A DNA stretch of 64,000 nt from Pohlia nutans. Taxonomy: Eukaryota > Streptophyta > Bryopsida > Bryales > Mniaceae. The position numbers and the translations under genes were made by a program. Shown piece after piece: positions 45,991-57,640 of this stretch (position 1 is its first letter; the number at the start of each line of letters is the position of its first letter). The DNA lies in the NCBI GenBank assembly GCA_022496805.1, contig CM040093.1, positions 6,472,213-6,536,212 on the forward strand. The letters are read 5' to 3'. The notes under the pieces were generated by a model. It did not search any database. It saw nothing but the letters and a program-made list of their open reading frames with translations, and was not told where the DNA came from.

Positions 45991-47433
45991 ATGGTGAAGA
46001 TATGCTGCATTGGAGCTGGCTATGTCGGGGGCCCGACGATGGCCATGATAGCGCTCAAGTGTCCCGACATCGAGGTCGTGGTGGTGGACATCAGCAAGCC
46101 GCGGATTGCCGCGTGGAACAGCGACGATCTTCCCATTTACGAACCGGGCTTAGACGAGGTCGTGAAGAGCTGCCGCGGCAAGAATCTCTTCTTCTCCACT
46201 GAAGTCGAGAAGCACGTCGCAGAGGCCGACATTGTCTTCGTCTCCGTGAACACGCCCACCAAGACACGCGGTCTGGGAGCCGGAAAAGCCGCAGATCTGA
46301 CATACTGGGAGAGCGCCGCTCGGATGATCGGCGACGTTTCCAAGAGCGACAAGATCGTGGTTGAGAAGTCGACGGTGCCCGTGAAGACAGCCGAAGCGAT
46401 CGAAAAGATCCTTACGCACAACAACAAGGGCATCAACTTCCAGATCTTGTCGAACCCTGAGTTTCTTGCTGAAGGCACGGCTATTGAAGATCTGCAGAAG
46501 CCTGACCGTGTGCTCATCGGTGGCCGCATGACGCCGGGAGGGCAAAAGGCAGTTGCAGCGCTCAAAGCCGTGTACGCGCACTGGGTTCCGGAAGATCGCA
46601 TCATCACCACCAACCTCTGGTCCGCTGAGCTTTCCAAGCTTGCAGCAAACGCCTTCCTCGCGCAGCGGATCTCATCCATCAATGCCATGTCTGCGCTTTG
46701 TGAGTCTACGGGCGCCGATGTGAACGAGGTCGCGTATGCAGTCGGTAAGGACTCGCGTATTGGACCGAAGTTTTTGAATGCTAGCGTTGGTTTTGGCGGA
46801 TCTTGCTTCCAGAAGGATATTTTGAACTTGGTTTACATTTGTGAGTGCAACGGACTTCCCGAGGTGGCGAACTACTGGAAGCAGGTCGTGTCTATCAACG
46901 ACTACCAGAAGACGAGATTCGTGAAGCGTGTTGTGTCCTCCATGTTCAATACGGTTTCCGGGAAGAAGATCGCCATACTTGGATTTGCTTTCAAGAAGGA
47001 TACTGGTGATACGAGGGAGACTCCTGCTATTGATGTATGCCATGGCCTTCTTGGTGACAAGGCGCTTCTGTCGATCTATGATCCTCAAGTGACTGAGGAG
47101 CAGATGAAGCGCGATCTTGCCATGAACAAGTTCGATTGGGACCACCCCCAGCACTTGCAACCCCAATCTCCCACTGCGTTCAAGCAAGTTTCTGTTGTCT
47201 GGGATGCGTATGAGGCTTGCAAAGATGCCCACGGTATTTGCATTATCACCGAGTGGGACGAGTTTAAGAAGCTGGATTATCAGAAGATCTATGACAACAT
47301 GCAGAAGCCCGCGTTCATCTTCGATGGTCGTAATGCCCTTGACGTCGAGGCGATGCGGAAGATCGGGTTTGTTGTGTATTCCATTGGCAAGCCCTTGGAT
47401 CCCTGGGTTAAGGATCTGCAGGTATCGATCTAG
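45991..47433 (+). CDS. UGD: UDP-glucose 6-dehydrogenase
   Basis: A single exon of 480 residues, the usual plant length, starts [20 protein letters not shown]. It oxidises UDP-glucose to UDP-glucuronate with two NAD+, feeding pectin and hemicellulose precursors in the cytosol. Visible features are the NAD-binding GAGYVGG near residue 8, [20 protein letters not shown], the central [20 protein letters not shown], the catalytic Cys at about residue 272 in [10 protein letters not shown], and the C-terminal nucleotide domain ([21 protein letters not shown]). The frame is open upstream to 45967, but the ATG at 45991 gives the family start. A short 5' UTR intron (about 45882-45943) is possible. Coding DNA is GC-rich with no break. 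A Harbinger-type MITE ends about 350 bp upstream. Confidence 0.97.
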   Translation: MVKICCIGAGYVGGPTMAMIALKCPDIEVVVVDISKPRIAAWNSDDLPIYEPGLDEVVKSCRGKNLFFSTEVEKHVAEADIVFVSVNTPTKTRGLGAGKAADLTYWESAARMIGDVSKSDKIVVEKSTVPVKTAEAIEKILTHNNKGINFQILSNPEFLAEGTAIEDLQKPDRVLIGGRMTPGGQKAVAALKAVYAHWVPEDRIITTNLWSAELSKLAANAFLAQRISSINAMSALCESTGADVNEVAYAVGKDSRIGPKFLNASVGFGGSCFQKDILNLVYICECNGLPEVANYWKQVVSINDYQKTRFVKRVVSSMFNTVSGKKIAILGFAFKKDTGDTRETPAIDVCHGLLGDKALLSIYDPQVTEEQMKRDLAMNKFDWDHPQHLQPQSPTAFKQVSVVWDAYEACKDAHGICIITEWDEFKKLDYQKIYDNMQKPAFIFDGRNALDVEAMRKIGFVVYSIGKPLDPWVKDLQVSI

Positions 47434-48188
47434 AGCTAGAAATTTCCGAAATATGATACTTCCCCCCTTGATTCTTTTATTCCTGACCGATTGTGCACCG
47501 GTCTGGAGAAACAAACACATGACGTGAAGCTCTGTTGCTTGAAGATTTTGAGATCCAATTTTGATGTCCAGACATGTCATGGCGCTAGTATGTTATTTGA
47601 GCCTGGTGCACACATTACTGAGTCAGATGAGGGCCTCTTTACTAGTTTGGAGACGGCTTTGTTGTTCCTTTTGATTTCAAGGAGCACCGAGATAAGCTCC
47701 AGAGCTGATCTATTAATGTATCACTTTGTGGTTCTACCACTATAGTCCATTTTTTTTTCTCCAAATTGCACTCCTGCATTTGTTGGCTTTGGTCAGTGTG
47801 AGATCTGGGAGCTGTGAATCTGCCTTTGCTTGCGTCCAGAATTGCAGCTACTTGGTTTGTTGTTTCATGTTGACTAAATCAGCAAACGACGGAACATCTC
47901 TGTTGCTCGATGTATTCAATGTTATGTCGTTTGCTAATGTTGCGTTTGTGGTGAATGATCAGTGTGAGATCTGGGAACTGATCTGTGAATTTTGAATCTA
48001 ACTTTGCTTGTCTATAATTGCAGCTACTTTTGTAAATGCTTTAATTGAGTGAAATTTGTTTCAACAGTGGACAATCACTCATTCTAACTTTATTTACAGT
48101 ATTCTTTTTACTTTACACGTGAAGATTGAGTGCCCAAGGTACGTTTCTCAGAAGCTGTGTGTGAACGGTTTCATCTTCCAGGAACTCC
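47434..48188. other. UGD 3' flank
   Basis: Probable 3' UTR and intergenic DNA. Two short imperfect repeats (CAGTGTGAGATCTGGGA near 47795 and 47960, each followed by AATTGCAGCTACTT) are visible. No gene was recognised. Confidence 0.4.
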
Positions 48189-48434
48189 ATGAACTCTGGT
48201 TCAACGACCCAATCGACCTCGACTGGGCTCCACCGCATTGGCTCTCAACATTATGCCACGAATCAAATACTCCGGTCCCTTAAGGAAGAAAACCGGTCCC
48301 TTAAGGAACAACTCCGGTTGGTTAAGGAAGAAAACCGGTCTCGTGCGGAACGAAACCAGCTCCTTGTGGAACAACTCGGATCCATTCCTGGATTTTCCGA
48401 ACTACTCGGGTCCATTACCAACTATAAATCTTAA
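48189..48434 (+). CDS. Small coiled-coil ORF, unrecognised
   Basis: An 81-codon frame encodes a strongly heptad-like stretch (ILRSLKEENRSLKEQLRLVK, then EENRSRAERNQLLVEQLG). The DNA has an imperfect tandem repeat (CGGTCCCTTAAGGAA). I recognise no family. It could be a small gene, the last exon of one (an acceptor-like TCTTCCAG ends near 48181), or a relic of a bZIP-like zipper. The remaining residues are polar and the stop is TAA. It is more structured than expected by chance, but expression is unproven. Confidence 0.3.
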   Translation: MNSGSTTQSTSTGLHRIGSQHYATNQILRSLKEENRSLKEQLRLVKEENRSRAERNQLLVEQLGSIPGFSELLGSITNYKS

Positions 48435-49753
48435 TTTCTTATTAGTCACAAACAGGGCAAGCTGCTCCAGCTTTGTAAAGCCATGTTAGAATTTACCCTA
48501 GTCACATGATCTTGCAGTTCATAGCTCTCATCTTTGCTCTGCTTGATCTTACGTTTGTACAGTACAGTACTGTACAGTACACACTACACAGCTCTTTGCA
48601 TTTATGTAAGGTCACGGTGAAGCTGTGTTGTCTGGTAGCATCAGAATGCTTGTTTCGAAGTTTACAGTGCCAGACAAACCATTGATCTCTATCTTGTTAT
48701 GTACAGTATTGTAGGTTTTGGATTCTGCATCAAATAGCACAAATTTTTTGTACCTTTAGATGCCGTCTACAGTAAGGTGTGCAAGTACAAGGGGATTCCA
48801 ACGAACTTTAGTACGCATTATTTGGACACCATATGAGTAAGTTGTAAGTTTTCAAAGTCTTACTTGGTGTACCCAAAAGCAACCCCAAGCTTTAATCGGC
48901 TCTCATCATGTTCTCATTGTGTACATCTTGTGAAATCAATATTCAATGTAGGGGTTCCAGTTTGAGATACGGTGTACATACGTCATTGCAGTGATTTGTA
49001 AATGTAATTCTGTAATGCTTAGAAGCAATAATTGCCTCGTGTTTGGGTGTTTCTCGACCAGAAGTGCTTAGTACTAGAATGAAACCTCCATAATGGAGAC
49101 TAAGTTATAAGTTTAATCATGTATATTAATTTATGCGATAGCGTACACATGTGAATGAAAACTTTGATTACCACAGGGGTGATAGAAAAGAGTTTTGAGT
49201 GTATGTCCTTGTGATAAACACTTTTAACCATACAGAATAACCATTTCAGTGTAGCAATTAGAAATTAAAACAGTTGTTTTCAACTACAAAAATATCTGCG
49301 TGTGGAAGAAATCTTTGCAATTTGAAGATTTTGCAACCTACAGTATAATTGTGACCCAGTAATTTCATACCCACAGTAATTACAGTTTATGTAGTTCTTG
49401 TTAAAGCATTCAAAAAACAGGTTATCTGTACACCTCCATTAACGGTATTCAGTTTGTGATTAGCACCTTGTAACAAACCAGAGCAATTCTTCACTGATAC
49501 CACAACAAAAAATCAAAGTTTTTCACCAGAAAATACCTCTTGACGTAGGTAACTTCATTCACCATGAGTCTCTGCGTAGCAATTCTTCCTCGAAGAATTG
49601 CTCCATGTGGCACGAATGTGCCTGTCCTCAGTTCCAAAGTTTACAAGGGAAAAATCCAGAGCTATCCCTGCACCACTCTTCCAAGAAAAAGAATCAAACC
49701 TACAACTACAGACTAATCACTGGCAAGGTTTCGAACTGCAAGGTCTTCACGCA
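48435..49753. other. Intergenic, no gene seen
   Basis: AT-rich DNA. A palindromic GTACAGTACAGTACTGTAC tract lies near 48556, and a copy of the dispersed repeat seen at 9114-9370 lies near 48820-48900. Confidence 0.35.
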
Positions 49754-52729
49754 TTATTGAACCATGTTAATCCTCTTGTCTGTAATTGGCAAAGCTGCTG
49801 GCTGTTGCGCAACGTGAGGGTGCTCAGACCCCTTGTACACCTTCAGATGCGTGAAAAGCCTTCTCCCTAGCTGTTACATGAAAGTATGCAAAGAATTAGT
49901 GCAGAATCTTACCCTATACAATAGGGGGAGTCACAGTTGGTTTAAGTGGCCATTACTTGAATTAGGAAAATGTGGCAGAGAGCCAATAGAATAACCCCAT
50001 GTGTCTCATTCATCCAAGCAACCACGACCACCCCAATTCCTTTCTGAAGATCGACGAAGTGGGGGATGTTACCCATGGTTAACTGACAAGTGTAAAAATG
50101 CTCGCGACAATAAGGTGAAACCCAAAAGCAAGTAACTTTCCTCTTTAGAGAAAATTCATCATTCATTAGAGTTATCATCATTCAATAAGATTTCATACAC
50201 ACGGTTCAAAACATTTTGAGTTGATCGATAACTCTTACTTCTAAGGAATGGGGTTAGGAATGTGGTTGTGAAGAGTTGATTGAAATATAAAATTTTAAAT
50301 TTTTTAATTAAAATTTTCATTGCTCGTATTTGAAATCTAAAAATTCAAGCAGAACAGCTGAAAAGAGTGCAGTTAAGATTGATAATCTTACCCGGCCCTT
50401 GGGAAGCATGCCTCGTACTGCGTGCTCCACGATGCGCTCTGGAATTCTCTTCTGCAAATTGTCGAAAGTCTCCTCTGTCATGCCTCCGGGTCTGCCTGAG
50501 TGCCTCCTGTACAGCTTCTGCGCCCTCTTCTTTCCTGTCACTCCCACTTTCTCTGCATTGATCTGATTCACAACCACATACCACAATATGATTTCATGCC
50601 TCACAAACATAACATTACTCAACACCCTTGGAAAGGGAATCTTGAAAGATTCATCAAGATTCGCTATTGAATTGTATTGGCTTCTAGGGGTTAAACAGTT
50701 TGAACCAACGAAGAGCATCATCAATGGAACACTGTACAAGGAAAAAACAAATGAAAAGCATTTAAATATAGCTCCCTTTGCCAGGAGCGTAGCTCAACTC
50801 AACACTTTATATTTCTTCATTATAGAAAGCCCTTCAATCCACCCTCCAACACTAAGTTTAGATATTAGATTGAATTTATGATAGATTCTTGTCATACATT
50901 TTTATAAAGAAGCTAACAAAAGCTACAACAGGAAGAGGACAGGCACTAGCCACTCACTGAACGCCACTCTTGGGTATGTTTTTAGTTGGCATCTACAGTG
51001 GAGAAGGGTGAATTCTCACAACTGCTAAGGAAATTTTTTGCAACCAGTTGATACACTTGTCTTAATCATACACCTAAAACATCAACGTGGATGCAAAACC
51101 TAAAGTCAAAATGTCATATTAGTGAAGAGGGCAGGAACGAACCACTATAACATACGCGCCCATGTCAATGGACGGAGTGAAGGAAGGAAGATCTTTCCCA
51201 CGGATGTGAATGGCAATGGTGGAGGCCAAGCGACCCAAGCGCTTGTCGGCTGCATCCACGATGTACCACTTCTTCTCCACATTCTTATGGTCGTCGGCTT
51301 TAGGGTAGTATGTCGTGTTCCAGACATCCTGCATTTATAAATTTCATAATTGAAAAACATGTAATATACTTATATAAACGAGCATATGGTAACAAAGCTC
51401 TCTGTCAGTACACCATCTGGCACATCTACATACCAAAGACGAATTATAACTGATATGCACTCTTACAGGAGACACCTTGACAATGTGTAAACAATCTTTA
51501 GACTATCTTTAGAGATTGAACGGTCCACATTTGTCACCATGAAAAAACATATGCAAGTGCTTGCATCACACTGCCAAAATGGGAAAGATAACAGATGTAT
51601 AGATGTGAAAATACGTTTCGTTACTGATTGAACTTTCTTCGCTAAGCTAAGATGGTTACTTACCCAAAACCAACTTTTTTGGATAGTCTGAACATGAGAA
51701 ACTAGGGTTGATTATGGGAAAAATTATTATCAACACTTTGAAAATTCATAGTTTCTTCATACAGTGACCCAAAATACATTGGAATCATCTTTCAATTGAC
51801 CAACAAAAATTAATTCAGACTAATATTAGGAACCATTTAGGTGTACATTCCATCGTTCCCTGAATAAGCCGCAGAAAGATAGAAAGATGGATTGTCTGTC
51901 CTTGCAAGTCATCTTGATTTAACCCCTAAAGGACCAAGGATTCATGGTTTTGAAATGACAAATGCAATCGATAATATTGTGAAAAATATAATTCACATGG
52001 GACTAAATTTTATATTAGTAGAATCAGTGAAGAACATTGCAGCCGTTGGTCAAAAAACAAATAGATTTGAACAAAAGAAAGTCTACATAAGACCTACTCA
52101 AAATTGCTAAATAAAACATGAGGCATGATTCGGGCTTCTTGGTCCTTTAGGGGTTAAAAGAATTTCACCTCTCATTGAAACAAAAACCTATAAAGAAAAA
52201 ATAGAAGAAATATAAGAGAAAAAGAATAAGAAGCTATAATTGCACACGCTAGAAATCAATAAGAAAATATGTGTTCCCCTCACAATGCTCTCATTTTCAT
52301 GAAATAAGGCCACTACCTTCAAACTAAATTCTTAAGGTGCAAAATGGCATCATTGCACACCCTAGAAACCAATAAGAAAATGCGAATTTGTGTTCCGCAC
52401 TCAAGAAATTCTTACATTGCAAGTTGTCCTCACAACACTCTTGTCAACCTCGTGAGATCATACGAACAGGAGCAAAGGGGTTTAGTGTTTACAGGTCCCA
52501 TCTTCTCAACTCCCTCGTACATCCAGCGGTGCTCGGCGGGGATGAAGCCGCCCTTGGCCTGCACGGTGACGGTCCGGGGCCGCACCACGGGCACGGTGAC
52601 GCGCCTCCGCAGCGACAGGAGATTGCCCGTGAAGGGGGAGGAGAGCGACGAAGCAGCCGTGGACGAAGGCGACCCTGCCAACGACATTGACGCAAATTGG
52701 GCCGCCATAGATGCTGCTGTGGATGCCAT
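49754..52729 (-). CDS. RPL13: Chloroplast ribosomal protein uL13, copy 2
   Basis: Exons 52493-52729, 51143-51328, 50392-50562 and 49754-49870 join in phase 0 to 236 residues. Intron positions match copy 1 (10674-13731) exactly. The N-terminus ([20 protein letters not shown]) is transit-peptide-like and diverged. The mature part is nearly the same as copy 1: [28 protein letters not shown], the core ending in GMLPKGR, then [19 protein letters not shown] with VAQQPAALP where copy 1 has IAQQAAPLP. Exon 3 shares a 116-nt run identical to copy 1 although the introns do not align. Intron 1 holds an intact piggyBac-type MITE and intron 2 a stray element end. Both copies look functional. Confidence 0.93.
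50681..50694. repeat. Stray piggyBac-type right end
   Basis: CTTCTAGGGG followed by TTAA (50691-50694) resembles the right terminus of the alpha family. No matching left end was found. It lies in intron 2 of uL13c copy 2. Confidence 0.35.
51919..52157. mobile_element. piggyBac-type MITE, family alpha (reference copy)
   Basis: TTAA at 51919-51922 and 52154-52157 flank 231 bp. The ends CCCCTAAAGGACCAAG and CTTGGTCCTTTAGGGG are perfect inverted repeats of 16 bp. It is the best-preserved family alpha copy. It has no coding capacity and sits in intron 1 of uL13c copy 2. Confidence 0.85.
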
Positions 52730-53580
52730 TGCCGCAGCAGCTCCGTCAACTAATGGAAACTAAAGAATCGACAATCCTCGCTACCTCAAAAACTGACTGG
52801 ATTGTTGTGAGAAACGCTGCAACGGCGGGGTGGTCGCCTTGCCAGCAGCGGGAAGGGAAGACGATGAGCTTTCCCGCAGTTGGATAAGGCGCCCACGTCC
52901 CTTTCTGAGGTCTGCAAATTCCACGTCTCCGAATGAGGTCTTCGTTTTCGTGACACGTGAATAGCTGTGGCTCTGAGCATTTATCGTGTCCTACTAGGGC
53001 TTCGTTGAGGGGGCAAGGTATGTGCACCTATAATCGTCCCTACTAAAGGTGGTCGGCAGAAAATATTTCTTAATTTTTTGGGGGATTTTTGTTTGGGAAT
53101 TTTTTATGCATGGTGAAAAATACAATCTTGAAAAATATTTTTGAATATTCTATCCATTGAACCTTCTTTTTAAAAAATAATTAAATATATGGTCAGATTT
53201 ACCAACCACCTACAAGAACAGTAACTAAACATAGTTAGTATTGCTGAACAAATTTATTTTTATTGTGTATTATTGGTAAGTGAAAGAGGATTTTAATGCA
53301 TTTACAATTGAACATAGTATATTTAGGTGTTGTATGCAATCGTTATGTTGCTACATGACCTAAAATGGACACAAGTTCTTGTCTTGTTGTGTACATCCTC
53401 AAATTCAATATTATCAGAGATTGTCATGATGTTCATATAACGACCCTGTTTGAATTACTGTAGCTGTAGTTACCTTGTTGTTTACGGTAGTTGTTCCAGA
53501 CCCCACAACAAAACATCCTAGACGGGCAATAATTCAAAAACTAAATACCTCCTTCCTGAAGGGCAGACTTTATACATGAT
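52730..53580. other. Upstream region of uL13c copy 2
   Basis: Promoter and 5' UTR of the minus-strand gene should lie here. CAAGGTATGTGCACC at about 53014 resembles the arms of the foldback at 53581-53667. No gene was recognised. Confidence 0.35.
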
Positions 53581-53667
53581 AAGGTATGTGCACCCAGAAT
53601 CACCACCTGAAATGAAAATGTTCAGAATGCATTGATTTCAGGTATCGATTCTGGGTGCACATACCTT
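53581..53667. repeat. 87-bp foldback
   Basis: AAGGTATGTGCACCCAGAAT at the left and its inverse ATTCTGGGTGCACATACCTT at the right, with inner arms CCTGAAAT and ATTTCAGG, form a near-perfect hairpin. It is probably a very short foldback element. Confidence 0.6.
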
Positions 53668-53997
53668 GCGTTTGTGTCAATCAAAGACTTTAATACGACC
53701 TGAAAGCTTTTGTGCCAACCAAAGCATAAATCGAAGCAAGAATCAAAGCATGATAAGGAAGTGACCTCATTCAGGGTGCCAATTAAGCAAACCTAAAACA
53801 ATGACGAACCATTTATTCCATTATGATTTATTGCTAGACTCGACATGAGGTAGTGAAGCAACAACTTTCAAACAATGAACAGTTCCGTTGTACTTTGTTT
53901 ACTGTTGAGAAGCGAACAAATAATTGTAATAAGTTACTGTATTGGCATTTGCAGAAAACAGATCCAGCCTGTGGGAGTTCCCAATGTAATGGCTACA

Positions 53998-54039
53998 CCC
54001 TAAACCCTAAACCCTAAACCCTAAACCCTAAACCCTAAA
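53998..54039. repeat. Interstitial telomere-type repeat (CCCTAAA)6
   Basis: Six perfect CCCTAAA units, the plant telomere repeat. It lies about 0.4 kb beyond the uL3m stop codon and 1.3 kb upstream of uL13c copy 2. It may be a repair scar or an extended telo box. Confidence 0.95.
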
Positions 54040-54445
54040 TTGAGGTCAGGAAAGTGGCCACTGCCCTCACCCTCCAGCTCCTGCAACTGGTTCCTTGACT
54101 AGCAAAATGGTTGCCATTTTCACCACCTAGGTATGCACTTGCTTCTCCATCCGTTCGTCTCCATCTTGCTAGTTGCATTTGATGCGCAAGATAAACCAAT
54201 CAAGGGGAAGCTTAAACACCCCAGAAATCTCATATTCTCGCTTCCTTCCAGAGCTCTAGGGCAATGAAACCAGTATCTTCTTAGGCCACCGTTAGAATGC
54301 ACACGTGACTGAGAAAAAATCATCTCTGAAAGAGCTTCCGCCTTGAGCACATGGTCCGTGTTGGTGAAGAGTTGTTCGTCTATGATCAGAAGCCAGGGAC
54401 AAGAAGTAGTCTGCTAAAGCAATCAGGTCAAGGTCCTAAAAGGTT

Positions 54446-56380
54446 CTACTCTGCTAAAAACGGATCAACTTCACCATAATCAGCAATTAGTGGGGAAAGA
54501 TCGTCATCTTCGTTTGGTTCGTACGTGGGGAAAGGGACAACTGAGAAATCTGGCTTCTTGTAAAAGGCATCTCTGATGTACACAAAATTCCCCTTGTGGC
54601 CAGGAACCTGTTATCATTCCACAAAAAATCTTAATGCAAGTCTCAAATCCTCTATGTACGCTTCAAACCAATAGAATTATGCAAGAATGTGCTGGTCACA
54701 GTAAAAGAGCTAACATACCTGACCGCGAACCCACATAAGGTCCCTTTCAGGCTCAATCTTGTAAATCCATACATTCTTCACAGTTCTCCTTACGGCCCCC
54801 ATATGCCCTGCCATCTTCTTGCCCTTAAACACCTGCAGTCACAACCAAACACAAATGTGCTTAACCTGCCTGCACCAGTTTCTATTTCTTTCCTTCAGTC
54901 TTTCTATTTACTTTCAACAACTCCAATGATCGGAAGAACTATTTGATCGAAGGTACAAACTAACCTACAACTGACACTTATGAAAATATTTCTCCTCGAA
55001 ATCTAAAATAGCTCATTTTTACTCTGAATACCAAAAAGTTTAAATTGACCACAAGTAACATTAACTCAATTGACATTAACATAATAGGAGACCTAAACCC
55101 CCAACATACTGTAGGGTTTCTTCCTGTGGGCCTGATGGTTTGAAGACTCCACAGATGAAGACCCTGATCCCGGTGCTCATAAATCACAAATCCTACATAG
55201 TGGAGAGTGAAGCTAATAGGGTTTGGGTTAAGGCCAGAATTGCCACTAGGCTGTCCCACTTAGGGTCAGATACAATTAAAATTAAAATTAAAAGGTCCCA
55301 CAGGTATTGATCTCATTGACCTTTGGTTTTTATAAATATATTCTAGGGTCCTCTGCAGTTGATCCCATCCGCAACATACATGAACATACATGAAGTATCA
55401 TCTACACGAATCAGAGATTGAAGACAAATGCAGTGGTAGCGTACCTTGCCAGGATCCTGTCGTCCACCAGTGGACCCTAAACTTCGATGTGAGAGTGATG
55501 CACCATGAGAAGCAGGCATACCAGCAAAACCCCACCGTTTCATTCCTCCCTGTTGCAGGAACAGCGTTACAACATATTTCTTCAGCAACCAATTGCTTCC
55601 TAATTTCTACTCCCTCTGTTCCGAAATAAGAAGCACCTTTGAAAAATCCAAGTACATGAAGAAATGAAAATTCATTAAAAATACAAATACACGAAGAAAT
55701 ATAAATACATGGAGAATTACAAATACATGAAGAGATACAAATACATGGAGAAATATATATACAGGAAGAAATACAATTACATCAAGGAATCAAAGGTGCT
55801 TATGTTCTGGAACAGAGGGAGTACAAATCAATTCATAAGGGAAAGAAGAGCAATTGGTCCCGACCTGGAAGCCTTTGCCAGTGGTGATTCCAGCAACGTC
55901 CACATACTGCCCGGGCCTGAAGTGCCGGACGGAAATCTCAGTGCCCACGGGTAAAATGCCATCTTCGGTCACAGGAAACTCAGCCAGATGTTGCTTCAAC
56001 GGCACTCCCGCTGCCTTGAAATGCCCTAACTCAGGTTTCGTCAATTGCTTCGCCTTCCTCTGTCCTGCACCAAGCTGGCAACCCGCAAACAAATCACATT
56101 CTGCGCCAAATCGAAAATAGACCACTACTTTTTTCTTTTTCCTTTCTTTTTTGATTTTCTAGGAGACGAGAACAAAGACCGACCGACGGACCTGAAGAGC
56201 GAAATGGCCGTCGGTCTCTTCCGTCTTGACCTGCACCACTTGGTTGTCGTTCACCCACAGAACCGTCATAGGCACCCGCGCACCCCACTTGTCCCAGATC
56301 GCCGTCATCCCGCACTTGACCGCGATGACGCCCGTCCGCAGAGACTCCCGGCTCACTCTCGCCACAGCTGCTTCCGCCAT
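54446..56380 (-). CDS. Mitochondrial-type ribosomal protein uL3
   Basis: Exons 56192-56380, 55865-56074, 55445-55549, 54719-54832 and 54446-54607 join in phase 0 to 259 residues. The sequence follows plant mitochondrial L3 rather than the plastid form: [133 protein letters not shown]. It is a core rRNA-binding protein of the large subunit near the peptidyl-transferase centre. Only 16 residues precede the conserved core, so no full presequence is visible; import may use a cryptic signal or an unseen upstream exon. The acidic tail after FPTY ends DPFLAE. Intron 2 holds a Stowaway MITE. A telo box lies upstream. Exon 1 has a diverged relative at 28389. Confidence 0.93.
55608..55823. mobile_element. 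Stowaway MITE
   Basis: TA-flanked element (55610-55821) with classic Stowaway ends CTCCCTCTGTTCCGAAATAA and the inverse, ending GGAACAGAGGGAG. The interior has several imperfect ~18-bp units (AATACATGGAGAAATA). It lies in intron 2 of the uL3m gene. Confidence 0.85.
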
Positions 56381-56492
56381 GATCGCTAATTGCCGATCCC
56401 TCGTAATGCAACGAAATCCACCGATTCTTCACGAAATGCACAGGGTTTCTCACATCACGAACATCGCCATTGAAGGAGAGAGGAGACTCTGA

Positions 56493-56510
56493 TTTAGGGT
56501 TTAGGGTTTA
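56493..56510. promoter_or_regulatory. Telo box upstream of uL3m
   Basis: TTTAGGGTTTAGGGTTTA lies 113 bp upstream of the uL3m ATG (minus strand AAACCCTAAACCCTAAA). Telo boxes are frequent in promoters or leaders of plant ribosomal protein genes. Confidence 0.6.
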
Positions 56511-56616
56511 AAATGGATGTGAACGAGTAGATGCTCCGTTAATGACTTTCATCCTTCCGAGGGAAGGATGTAAAGACTCTAAGTGGCGGGGAGTCGACCC
56601 TCTATACCGGTATTTG

Positions 56617-57640
56617 TTAACCGCTAAAGGACTGGGGTGTTGAACTTAGCTCTTGTTTTCTTGATTAGCTCTTGTAACAAGATTCCTCGTTGGTGTGGGG
56701 TAATTTTGACAATCGAAACTGTTGAAATTAAAAAAAACTTACGTAGCTTTTGTATGAAAAAAAGATCGACAAGATTGTAAATTTTTAGAGAAGATGTTAC
56801 CGTTGAGAAGATTGATAGAACTCGTTCGAGGTATTTTGTACATATGATGAAATAAGATTGTTCAAAAGTGCTCCAAAAGTTCAGAAATTTTTACCATGCA
56901 TAGAGATCATCATTTTGAACATGTGCACAAATTTTCACGTGATTTGGAGGTGTAAGGAGGAAGATATGAGGGTTTGAAGTAATGTTGAGATAGCCTCCTT
57001 GCAGCTAAAAAAAATCATCAAAAATCGCACACTTTATGAATTTCCGATCAGGAAGTATTCACAGATTTAACTCTCAAAAAGAGCCAGCGTCTTTTTGTTG
57101 CTCACCCTACAATTCACAACTCTGCGCCCTTTTTACGGTCTGTTTGGGATGCAAAAATAAATTAAAATAAAATAAAATAAAAAATCAAAGAATTTTAAAT
57201 AGGAATTGAAGTCTACTTTCCAAGCCAATTTGAATCATATCAATCCAATTTAAACTCCACCAAAGAATTTTTTTCAAAGACAAACACCTCAACATTGTCC
57301 TGGAATTATGAAACTTACTATTTTGAAAAATTAATGATGTTCTCTCCTTTGAAAAAATTATTTTTAAAATTTTAGAATAGAATGTTTAGTATTAACCAAT
57401 CATACCAATTTTCAAGTTCTAAAAATAAAAATTTGTAGTTTTGGTGAATATTCAACGATAAATGCTTCTAAATTCATTAATTGAGTATTGAAAATAATTT
57501 GAAAGTTTCACCATAAGGATAATTACTTAACATCATGCTTCTCATTTCCTCTTTGGACCAAGCTTCATCGAAGTTGCATAAGTAATATTTTATAACACAT
57601 CTAAGTTTTGCCCTTACCCCCTCGGGCATATAGGGGTTAA
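56617..57640. repeat. Damaged piggyBac-type element, family beta
   Basis: TTAA at 56617-56620 then CCGCTAAAGGAC, with a body alignable to 9458-10082 up to about 57140 (GCTCTTGTTTTCTTGATTAG, CACCGTTGAGAAGATTGAT-like text, TTTCCGATC). The expected right end is replaced by unrelated AT-rich DNA. A TAGGGG-TTAA end appears only at 57631-57640, so it may be a composite or nested element. Confidence 0.55.

Noticed and set aside
46672..47580. 302-codon minus-strand frame opposite UGD
   Set aside because: Antisense shadow of UGD caused by codon bias. No independent homology.
52344..52763. 139-codon plus-strand frame over uL13c copy 2 exon 1
   Set aside because: Antisense to the transit-peptide exon, which has clear homology on the other strand.
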